Made by a program: the position numbers and the translations under genes. A DNA stretch of 64,000 nt from Amia ocellicauda (lineage: Eukaryota; Chordata; Actinopteri; Amiiformes; Amiidae), in contig NC_089856.1 of assembly GCF_036373705.1 (NCBI RefSeq), forward strand, positions 3,543,501-3,607,500, in the 5' to 3' direction. Position 1 is the stretch's first letter, and each line of letters starts with the position of its first letter. The notes beneath the pieces are model-generated. The model worked only from the letters and a program-made list of their open reading frames with translations, was not told the origin of the DNA and did no database searches. This document shows positions 54,701 to 64,000 of this stretch, piece by piece.

Positions 54701-56774
54701 AGAGCTGTCTGACACTGTGGTTCAGCTTTCCACAAATGAGCCTTTAGTGACTAAAAACAATGCCTGGAAAGTTAGAATGGGAAACTAGAATAGTACACTG
54801 TACTAGTGTACGATTTGTAAAGTGGAAAGTCTTCCATCAGCGTTGTGTTTTGAAGCCAGTGTCCGTCTGTAGCAGCAACATCGACATGTTTGAATGTAAA
54901 CAGTGCATGTATTTTGTACGCAGCAGCTACCTGCCTGTGTGTGTTTAAACCAGGCTTATGGAGAAAGAAATCAGGACTGCAGTGTCTGGGTCAAATTGCA
55001 TGTAGTAGGTGCCGTAATTGGAGTTTGAGTTGATGAATCAGAGGAACTGATCTGTGGGGTACAAAGCTAGGCATTTCTAGGCATTTCGCACATCTAGGAC
55101 AGGGGTAGTTAAGACCCATTCTATGCCCATAGACATCTTAATGTAAATTTCCAGCTGAAATTTGGAAAGAAGGTCTGGAGGGACGGCGAGGGATCTCACT
55201 TAATCACACATTTATTTCTCTCTCTCTGTCCCTCTCCCTTCCCTCTGTCTCTGTCCCTCTGTCTCTGTCCCTCCCTCTGTCTCTGTCTCTCCACAGCCCA
55301 AGAGCCACGTCCCGGCCGCCCCCGTGACCCTGTCCTCGGAGGAGCTCCTCTCCCAGGCGGCGCAGAAAGTGCTGCTGCTGATGGAGAAGCTGAAGGGCAA
55401 AGAACTCGGTGCCATCATGAAAGAGATGAACGAGAAGAAGGTGAGAGGAGCGCCGCCGCAGTGCACCTACACAGAGGACAGATCTGGGGACTTAATCACC
55501 AGATGCAGATACCTGAGACAAATGGACCATGAGATGTAAATGTCTTGGTTACATTGTAAGCAAAAGACCCTGTTGCTGTCCTGGAATCCAGGCCGGCGGC
55601 AGCTACAGCCTGCGACTATCAGCCCGAAACATCTGTACACCGGTGGACGATTCTGACAGGGCACAGATTGCTATATGTCCAACTGTAGCCTGCGTAATCT
55701 CTTGGCCAATGCTGTCTTCCACTAAACACGGGATCTAAACGACTACTACCCGAGTCCAGGATTCAGTGATTATGCATTTATTTACTCAAACTGATTATTT
55801 ATTGTTTTATGCATTGTTAACATTGTTAACATTTAACATTGTTGAGCGTTTTTGGGCTCCTGTTGAACTGTGGGCGTGTAACCTGGTGTGTAATCTGCCA
55901 TTGCTTGTTTCTAGTTCCTCGCCAGCATCGCACATTTTATCCCGTACTACAACATAAGGATCAAACTCCCCGAGATACAGAGCGATGACGGTGAGTGACT
56001 TGAACCCGCCGCCGCCCGGCGCTGACACGACTTTCTAAATAATATCCAAAACAACGTTGCCTTGTGCCGAGGGAGTCCTGAACCCCGGCTTCAGTCGAGC
56101 AGTGTCGTAATCGTAGCTCTGTCCTGCGTCTGACCCTGTTATCAGAGCAATCGCCGAGCTGCAGGTCTGGGATCTGTATCTGGTCCGCATGTTCCATTTT
56201 TCTCATTCTTCCCTGAATAGTTACAGAGTCTTATCACGTTTCAGTGCCGAGCCTGGTTTGAGTAATGCAGTAGCTGTCTCAATGCCAGTCTTGATGAAAG
56301 AGTGACTGTGGTGATGAAGTATTTGGGATCGGGCATTTTTAAAGCCAAGGCATTTAACCAATCCAGGGGCTGAGACTCTGAAATAGGACACGTTACCATT
56401 AATGTCATTTTCTCTTTCCTTGCGTTGATTTCCACTACCATCATATTTCCGACACCTCTGGAAGCAGCGTGTGTAACAGAGTGCTTTTTGTCACAGTTGT
56501 AACATCTCTCGCTGAGCTTGCTAGAGCTTTCAAAGCCACTATCCAGGGCCAGAGCAGACCCATTTGTACTGAGCGGTTCTGATAAAAGTTCCCCCCTTCC
56601 GGCGTGTGACCCTCTTCTGTCCCCTGCTGTGTCGTAGAAGAAGAGGACAGTGACGAGGACGAACCAGAAGTGTTCACGCGCGACATGCTGGAGCGCCAGT
56701 CGCAGCGCATCGTCGACTCCCAGACCAAGGGGAAGGAGAAGAGGAGCAAGAAGAAGAAGAAGAAGGGCAATTAG
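48106..56774 (+). CDS. odad3: odad3 (ccdc151)-like copy D: start-less, C-terminal half
   Basis: The structure is as in copy A. Exons are 1 (to 48235, no in-frame ATG), 2 (48833-48924), 9 (50284-50444), 10 (54394-54550), 11 (55297-55440), 12 (55915-55990) and 13 (56638-56774, TAG 56772-56774). Borders are AG/GT and phases compatible. Exons 2, 12 and 13 match A exactly as far as read. Exons 9 and 11 each carry two amino acid changes. Exon 10 is strongly different. A complete Tc1-like element lies in the intron before exon 10. As in A, exons 3-7 are missing and the first usable Met would be in exon 2, giving about 240 residues. Confidence 0.7.
50768..51000 (+). pseudogene. Tc1-like transposase remnant in copy D
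   Basis: This keeps the HRHWSTE-like and SDE region with a stop in place of Trp, and a following part (GECMC, then CWSLQ). It lacks the Glu region kept in A. It is the same ancestral insertion as at 5470 and 39160. Confidence 0.6.
52086..53661 (+). mobile_element. Complete Tc1-like transposon
   Basis: The ends CAGTGAGGGAAAAAAGTATT and its complement form inverted terminal repeats within TA duplications (52084-52085 and 53662-53663). A and C have the unoccupied site TCATAAGTAAGG (TA at 8567-8568 and 39663-39664). A second inverted repeat pair at 52315-52411 (around ACCTGTATAAAAGACACCTG) lies between the left end and the transposase. Confidence 0.95.
52452..53465 (+). CDS. Tc1-like transposase, intact open frame
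   Basis: This 337-residue protein cuts and joins the element's own DNA at TA sites. Residues 1-60 hold the helix-turn-helix paired-like DNA-binding part ([20 protein letters not shown]). The catalytic triad is the Asp in [11 protein letters not shown] (about residue 155), the first Asp in HDNDPKHTA (about 243) and the Glu in [10 protein letters not shown] (about 278), with 34 residues between the last two (DD34E). The length fits active Tc1 relatives. Compared with the fragment at 13755-14640, three residues are missing after VWRRRN (an in-frame 9-base gap), which may reduce activity. The start ATG follows CCACC. Confidence 0.93.
   Translation: MAKTKELSKDVRDKIVDLHKAGMGYKTIAKQLGEKVTTVGAIIRKWKKHKITVSLPRSGAPCKISPRGVSMIMRTVRNQPRTTREDLVNDLKAAGTIVTKKTIGNTLRREGLKSCSARKVPLLKKAHVQARLKFANEHLNDSEENWVKVLWSDETKIELFGINSTRRVWRRRNDPKNTIPTVKHGGGNIMLWGCFSAKGTGQLHRIKGTMDGAMYRQILGENLLPSARALKMGRGWVFQHDNDPKHTAKATKEWLKKKHIKVLEWPSQSPDLNPIENLWRELKVRVAKCQPRNLNGLERICKEEWDKIPPEMCANLVANYKKRLTSVIANKGFATKY
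54394..54550 (+). CDS. Exon 10 of copy D, strongly diverged
   Basis: Same borders and length (157 bases) as exon 10 of A (9351-9507) and C (40433-40589). It differs from A at 27 bases by my count, only two of them silent. It reads [19 protein letters not shown] where A reads [19 protein letters not shown], and [14 protein letters not shown] where A reads [14 protein letters not shown]. The heptad-like coiled-coil character is kept. Confidence 0.75.
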
Positions 56775-57111
56775 TAGCCCTACAGTATTTATCAGTTCTT
56801 GATTCCTAATTGGGTTCTTCCACTCCCACTCTCCTCCAGTTTATAATCTGGCACCACAGTTGATTTATGTTGACTTTCACAGCCTACTAAGGTAAAGGGG
56901 GCTGGATTTAGTTGAGTTTCTACCACCGCTTCATGTTCGCTATTGCGTACTTGATAACGAATGTACGAATAATGAACTCTGACCATTCTTCTCTTGTTTT
57001 TTCAGTCTGATAGGCGTGGCTCTGCTTTTTAATGCCCAGATCTGCCCCAGGACTGAAAGATGGTCAGAGTTCAGTCGCGGTCTTTAATATGCTTTAGTTG
57101 ATTTGTCTGTA

Positions 57112-58166
57112 CCTTTGTGCACCATGGTTAACGAGCTCATTATTCATTTGTGGGTCAATGACTCAGTCCAAATATTTAACAGGGATTATTATATTCTCAC
57201 AACAGAGCAGCAGTAGTAAGTGTTGAGATGAATGGACAGGGCTTTAATGGATGTATGACTTACTTTCTGAACTCCATGCTGCCGTCTTCCTCTGCAAAAC
57301 AGGTTGAGATGGGTCGGTGCCATCCAGGTCATCTGTGTGGGGGGTGCTTTACATGTATGATTCATGCCTTATTAATGACTTCACAGTTTCATCACACGTT
57401 ACAAAGCTAATTAGTGAATTCGTTAATCCTTCTGGAAGTGCCTGATGTAGTGCAAACTGTTCATGACTTGCCAATGCATTACTAGTGTTCCTTGTGCATT
57501 AGTTAACAGTAATGGGGTCTTGTTAACACATTTTGGTGGACCTGTCAACAGGCTGAGGTTCAGGCACTGCACTATGAGGCGCCATTAGGGACATAATACA
57601 CTACATACTGAGACGCATACACTATACTGAGACGCATACACTATATACTGAGACGCATACACTATACTGAGACGCATACGCTATATACTGAGACACATAC
57701 ACTATACTGAGACACATACACTATATACTGAGACGCATACGCTACATACTGAGACACATACGCTACATACTGAGACGCATACGCTACATACTGAGACGTA
57801 TACGCTACATACTGAGACGCATACACTACATACTGAGACTGAGACGCATACACTATACTGAGACACATACACTACATACTGAGACACATACACTACATAC
57901 TGAGACGCATACGCTACATACTGAGACACATACACTACATACTGAGACACATACACTACATACTGAGACGCATACACTATATACTGAGACACATACACTA
58001 CATACTGAGACTGAGACGCATACACTATACTGAGATGTATTTACTAATTAACTTTGTAACGTGTGATGAAACTGTGAAGTCATTAATAAGGCTTGAATCA
58101 TTCATGTAAAGCACCCCCCACACAGATGACCCAGATGGCACCGACCCTTCTCAACCTGTTTTGCAG
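57112..58166. mobile_element. Foldback-type element with minisatellite, downstream of copy D
   Basis: The left arm is 57112-57419 and the truncated right arm is 58047-58166 (ending at CCTGTTTTGCAG). Between them are the GTCAACAGGCTGAGGTTCAG flank (57544) and the minisatellite. It is the counterpart of 12005-13078. Confidence 0.6.
57598..58036 (-). repeat. 19-21 bp minisatellite array (about 21 units)
   Basis: Same unit as at 12428-12826 but with a different order and number of variants (for example GCATACGCTACATACTGAGA), so the array has changed since the A/D duplication. Confidence 0.9.
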
Positions 58167-61100
58167 TGTTTAATGTTATTTCATAAGATCATTACATTTT
58201 TCGTGGAAAATCTGGTGACTATTTTGACAACTCTTAGGATTAACAAACATCTAAATATGTCATCCTTGAAAGGAGTCCTGTTTAGTTCACTTTAGTTACT
58301 GCATCTGAATATTCAGACATGAAGAAAGACAAACCAGTACATGGATTCATGCAGTAGTTAATGCATTAGTTACCATTAACAAATTACTTTTCATGACTTG
58401 TTGATGTATTAGTTGCTGGCTTGTTCACATTAACTAACAATACCGTTTGATGAGGGGTGTTTATTGAAGTATTACAAAGTATTTTGCGTTGCTTTGCAAA
58501 TTAAACTGATGAGCCAGAAAGTTATAGGCAGGAATATCACCCCCTAGCCCAACATGCTAACCTCTGCTCTTATTGTGATGGTGAGTCTTGAGGGTGTGAT
58601 TTTCATTTCTCTGTCTTAGAGTCACAAGCTTGATGTAGTCACTGCATGCTCTGGCATTGGAAGTAGTATTTAGAAGTACTTCTAAGCCAAATATAATTTT
58701 TCAAATCATTTTGTGAGGGAACACCAAATTAGCTTTTTCTCTCACTCTCAATGTGTCCCCTAAGGGCTTCCATAGAAATGAATATATCTTAGGGAAGGGG
58801 AAAACACCCCGTATCTGATTCATATATATATCTGCAGCAATAAAACAAAAATATACACTAAGAACATTGTATTTTTCTGTCATTGTCCCTTGCTGTTAAC
58901 TAGTTGAAACACCACTAAAGTTGGTTGAGATGGTGACAATATTCTCTGCTTAATCAAATACTGTTCACTGCATTTTTCTCCATTCTTTTTTATGTTATTT
59001 TTCTAATTTGCTACTAAAATGTGGATATTTCCTCACATTTCTACCATCACCTGGGATTATTAAAGCTCAACAAATACATTTCCAAAGATGTCCCCCCTTC
59101 TTGTAGTGAATGTGAAACATGCCCCCACCAGTCCAGAAAAGAAAGACTGTTTCATGTCAATAGGTAAAGCCACAATGAGTTTGTTCTGGGATGCCATGCT
59201 TTTTGTTATCATTAGAAAGGGGACACGATTAAAAAGCCGTGGTACAATAGGAATCTGAACACTATAACAAAGCTCTGGTGTGTCTCTGCGTCAGCATCGC
59301 AGTAGAAGAACAACACATGAGATATTAGGTTCAGGTATACATGTACCTAAGCCAGTTTAAGATGGGATCTTTTCTGAAAGGTTTTCACTCATGAATTCAC
59401 GGTTTCAGGTGCTTTCAAAGCCTGTCTGGGCTTTGGGGAAAACGTGTGCTCCGTGTTGGGGCGTGGTTGTGAATGATCAAAGTGTGTGCGTGTGTTCTGG
59501 ATCAAGTGCTCCAGGTGGGGTCAGAGGAGGCAGAACACAGACTTCTAGCAAGAGGGAAACTGGATTTATTCTAAACAAAACAGGCATGTGGCTGATTAAA
59601 ACAATCTGTGCCTTTTAGATAAACGGGAGCCGTGGCCCCAGAACGGGTCATTGTGAATGCCAGGCTTGTATCTAGAGCTTTTGACCGATAAGACTTGCCC
59701 GAGGTGATGTACCTTTCCACTGGACAAGCTTCAGTTGTGACAGAAAGGCCGGGGTCTGACGAAACACGACTCGGCAGCTGAGCTCATGGGGACTGATGCT
59801 CATGAGAGACTATTCCTATCCGGTCATCTTTGGCTGGTTCAGTGTTGAGTTCCCCTTGTCTGAGGGAAACTAATATTGGAGAACAAGAGCAGTGCGTTTG
59901 AGACAGTAACTGAAGAGCTGGGTCAGTTTGGTCATTGGGTCAGACAGGATGAGATTAAGCACAACCTGTACTGTTTTTAATGTCTCGTTCCACTGGTGGT
60001 TTAATACCAATGTAAGTCTTGCACTGTGATGGGCAATGTCTATCAACACTTCTCACTTAAATTAACAAGAAATAAAAAGTTCTGCATTACCGAAGCTTGC
60101 TCTGAACACGCGTGTTCTTCTGCAGTGCAGCTGTGCATTTGGTCAGATTTCCTCAACAACAACCAAACACACAACCAAACAAACTAAATAGTTTCATCAT
60201 GATTGTGTTCTCTTCTGACCGTGGAGTCAGTGGAGCGTCACTGTGGTTTTAAAACAACAATCCTGCACTTGGGAGGGGAACCTAAGTGCCATACCTCAGT
60301 GCCCCACCGATCTGTCATCGCAGAGTCAGGACTGCAGGGCGTTTGTGTTCCTTTATGTAGCGTTATGTAATGGATCACGTCAGGATTGCCGGTTATGAAA
60401 GCAGGCCACCGCTTTCATCAAAGGCACGACTCAACGTAAGGCACTGCCACCAAAGAATTTCACCTCGGTTTATTGTTTTGTTTTGCTACTCCTTTCCAAG
60501 TCAGGACATCCACGTTTTTTTCGTGCAATTATTATAATTGTTATTATTGTCCCTTAACACAAAAGCAAATATGTTTAGTGGCACTGAAATCGCAAATTAT
60601 ACCTACTTATGTTAATGTAGTCGGAGTAGCAGGCACAACCGTTTACCAGTCTGGTGCCTTCTTAATCTGTCTGTGGCACAAGTTCCCCCTCATGCCAGCC
60701 TGCTCTACTGTGTAATTATTCTCCGATGCCCTCCTCGCAGAGCCACAGCCACACACACACACACACACACACGCACACACAATGCCTCAGCGTCCAGCCA
60801 GTTGATTTTTCCATTCCAAGGAACAGGCCAGGCTGCGCTCTTGATACAGAGCAGAGGGCAAACTGCACACTGATACACGATTGGGCGGTAGGTGCCCGCA
60901 GGTTGATGAATGCACAGACTTCCATCAGACTCACAGTTAGCCCCAGCGGCCCGGCGTTGGAGCAGAGAGGGTTGGGTCTGCTTTAGGAACAAAGATCTCT
61001 ATGTTCCTTTTGTTCTGGTTGCTTTTGTTCAGTAAAGATCTAAAGGTAAAGCTGTATTCCTGGTTGTCAGAGCTCAGCAGCATTTTCAAATCAATGTTTG

Positions 61101-61809
61101 CTTGTAATCAGTGTTGTTTTCACTATGCAAACTTCAGTGGCAAAGAGTGAAATTTCTTCAAGGGGGGGTATTACATAAGAATAGCAATCAATGGTGGGCA
61201 TTGGGCTGAAGTCTCATGCTCCTACCAGGCCGAGGATCTGAAAGCACACCGTTCTGACTGACCTGAAGACAGCAATGTCAGCTCGGGGTTTGGAGTGAAA
61301 CTCCTGAGCGACTGTGCAAAAGAACATGTGGCTTCCAGACAGGCCTAAGCTGAAGAGTGAATGCAAAAACCGTCTGGACAGTCCGTGCCTGTATCTCCAA
61401 TTACTGCCTGACTTCAGCTGCCATTGCAGGTGCAATAACTGGATCCATAGGCAACGAAGAGGCAGCCCCTCTACACTAAGTGGGTACAAATTGAAAGCAT
61501 TTGAAATCACTTACAGCTCTGATCCCCGTTTTGGTGCTGTTTGCAGAACCGTCCTTCCCTAGGTGCTGTTTCAGTGACATTTGTGACCTGAGATGTGCTG
61601 GTCATCTTTTGCAAACCAGATCAAGCAACAACAAAAATCCATCAGTGAGGTTTAAAATCGAATGCAAATCGGCACCTACAGTTACCAAGAAAAGACCAGG
61701 CGACTGAGCAGCAGATTGAGGCAGAGCTTATTTTAGTTTCTTGGTTCAACTACGTTTATGATTTATTGTCATTTTTTAAAAACAGAAAGAAAAGAAGAAC
61801 AGTATATAG

Positions 61810-61811
<2 letters not shown>

Positions 61812-61861
<50 letters not shown>
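61812..61861. repeat. (AT)n microsatellite
   Basis: This is an uninterrupted AT run of about 50 bases. Confidence 0.9.
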
Positions 61862-61862
<1 letters not shown>

Positions 61863-63495
61863 CCATAGCATGCTTATGTAAGGAGGTTAAATGCTTTTGT
61901 TTAATGCATGCCTTCGAAGTCATTACCAGTTTAAAGCTGTGACACACTTGCCAATCCCAAATTCTGTTTAATTCTTGCCGCTGTCATGCGACACTGGAAT
62001 TTGCCTAATGCAGGCCTGCACTCCGACCACAAACACACCTATTCCAACCTCGCGCTTTGCAACTCACCACAATCCCCTACACTGCACTGCTGCACACTGC
62101 CCTGTGTAATTCAGCTTTGTGGGGGAGGACAAGGCACGCTTTACCTGGTGCAGAGCAATGGACAGGTTTGAAAACTGGGCAGACCTCTTTCTTCCCCACA
62201 TAACATTACACAATTGAAAAAATGGCACCAAATCTTAAACTGTACCTGATCCCCCACCTCCAAACATGTGTCAGACACTGAATCTTCTTTGTTTTCTGAT
62301 TTATGTAACACAGGACTGACATGACACAGAGTAGCAGCACAAAGCAGGGTTGGTATGTTATCAGTTCTTTGCCATCAGATGAACCGACTGACACCGATCA
62401 CATCACATAGTTTTAAAGAAGCAGATTGATGATTGGGGAGGGGCTTCCTCAAGCACTGAAGTCAAGGTTTAGCTGTTCAGGAAAACAACATGGGTGCCTG
62501 ACAACTGACATATGATAAAAATGGGCTGTTGACCCTAGTAAAGCTCACAAATGCATAAAATGAATCCATCATCTAGACCTTTGATAGATCCCTGACCAGC
62601 TTCCACCAGGTGAATTGGACATTTACTCCATGCATTAATGATGGTAAAAGAATCTAGTCCAGAAACCAGTGTAAAAAAATTACCTTTGTGTTCTGAATGA
62701 TCTGGGCCTGATTTGTTTCAGTTTCTTGTTCCTGCAAATGCATGTTTTTATTGTTTTTCTATGTTTTTGTTTGTGTTTTTTAAAAAAGTCTTTGCTTGGT
62801 TCAACCCTGGCACTTAAATGCATATGGATTATCGTCCATCGTCCTCCTACTTCCTCCTCCTACTGTAGAATAGCCGACACACAGAGAGAGGGTCAGTTTA
62901 AGGAGATCGGAGGAAGCGGGCATTGCAATCTGCGGTGTTGGTACTTGCTACGGATTTCATGCTATACTTTTCACTTCTTAATCCCATTCTGCCTGCAAAC
63001 AGTTCCCATGCTGAACTCCTTTTCAAGCACAGAGAAGTGGGTGGAAATATGAAGAAAAGACAAATCCCTTCGCAATGACAGAAATCACATGGTACAAACT
63101 TTGATGCACTGTTATATGCCTGGGGGAAACAAAATCAAGGAAACATGCACCATGCAAATATACCATGGTGATTTCTTAGAGGCAGCATCCAGTAACAAGT
63201 TCATTACAATGTCTGTTGTTTCCCCTTGGCAGCAGGACTGACATTTTAAAGAGAAATGCATTCACAGCTCCCTGAATCCCATGGCTTTACTAATTCACAC
63301 TAACAAGTTGGCGCTGGTTGCATCCATTATATAATGTGTTTGTTAATAATTGCTGATTTCTCTTGAAGTTATTTGCCATGCAAATTAACTCTTGAAAAAT
63401 AGCTTCCAGGGAAACATATGGCCTTGTTTCTTCCTCTTTCTTCAAATGATTCTCCACTAATATGCTATTCCCTATGATTTTCCATGGTCAATCAG

Positions 63496-63496
63496 C

Positions 63497-63537
<41 letters not shown>
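63496..63537. repeat. (AAT)n microsatellite
   Basis: About 14 perfect AAT units. Confidence 0.9.
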
Positions 63538-63539
<2 letters not shown>

Positions 63540-64000
63540 GCATTTAAATGATTAAGAAGAATTTATAAAGTGGGGGTCTGCTAACAATGGCGCACAACGA
63601 TCTTCGAATGTGCGACCCTCCAGCGCCGCGGCGCACGGATTGATCTGCGACGTGGTGTGCGTGGAGGATCCCGCACATGAAAATGCACAGAGAAAACAGA
63701 GCATCCGTGGTGGCACCTGTTTGCAAGTGTCCGCAGCGCATCAGTGATGTTGGCAATTAAGGCATCCAGACCTGCACACAACTATACTGAGCCAGACGCA
63801 GTAGTCCTCTGCTCCCGCCTGGGGCTATAGAAAAGCCAGGCCGGGGTTTTTCTGCACATTCATGACATTCCTTCATGTGTTTTCTTAGTCCCCATCATGT
63901 GGTGGCGTGATTGTATCGCCTCCGACCTCCTGTCCCTATCACCTGCTCCTCACACGCCTCCTCTCCCGGCCTAACATGTCGGCCTGCCTCTCTGCGCATC

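Larger units (their letters stand above)
45277..58540 (+). repeat. Long tandem duplicate of 1-13583
   Basis: The offset is 45276 at the start and 45043-45045 around the last exons. Similarity is near identity over 1-5500, broken around 5.5-8.1 kb by different insertions and deletions, and resumes to about 58540 (matching 13583). The A unit carries a CR1 LINE that D lacks, and D carries a Tc1 element that A lacks. Confidence 0.9.
58541..64000. other. Single-copy right flank, no gene recognised
   Basis: The sequence is unrelated to the repeated units. Short open stretches (for example 59391-59618, 60473-60715, 61314-61562, 62726-63052) lack recognisable motifs. Simple repeats are (CA)n at 60750-60781, (AT)n at 61812-61861 and (AAT)n at 63496-63537. 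It may be intergenic or a long intron. Confidence 0.4.

Noticed and set aside
60705-60992. Overlapping frames around the (CA)n repeat as a gene
   Set aside because: They are driven by a simple repeat and unsupported by any motif or splice pattern.

Overview
The window looks like nuclear DNA of a ray-finned fish. It has small split exons with GT-AG borders, Tc1/mariner transposons, CR1-type LINE pieces ending in TTCTTATG repeats, a fish-type zona pellucida (ZP) remnant, long simple repeats and a 21-bp minisatellite. The species cannot be named from the sequence alone.

The main content is four head-to-tail copies (A, B, C, D, all + strand) of a coiled-coil gene. I identify it as odad3 (ccdc151), the outer dynein arm docking complex subunit of motile cilia, because its exons align block by block with my knowledge of that family. 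Copy A lies at 2.6-11.7 kb, B at 16.8-22.6 kb, C at 35.9-43.7 kb and D at 47.9-56.8 kb. A and D sit in a nearly identical unit of about 13.3 kb (1-13.58 kb and 45.28-58.54 kb) that also carries a ZP-domain pseudogene.

I number exons 1-13 by protein order; number 8 is a placeholder for family sequence seen in no copy. B has the start codon and exons 1-7 (N-terminal half) but has lost exons 9-11, damaged exons 12-13 and lacks the promoter X-box. A and D keep the X-box and exons 1, 2 and 9-13 in compatible phase (C-terminal half) but lack an in-frame ATG in exon 1 and lack exons 3-7. C is the most broken: exon 9 is cut, the exon 12 donor is destroyed and the stop is shifted. No copy is full length.

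Between and inside the copies are mobile elements. They include a complete Tc1-like element with an intact transposase at 52.1-53.7 kb whose empty sites are visible in A and C, a DD36E-spaced Tc1/mariner element at 28.5-29.7 kb, older Tc1 scraps, CR1 LINE pieces, another LINE at 25.1-26.0 kb and a hAT-like element in C. A 19-21 bp minisatellite forms a 4.6 kb array just upstream of C. It also forms three small arrays in the opposite orientation, each between inverted-repeat arms. From 58.54 kb to the end I see simple repeats but no gene.
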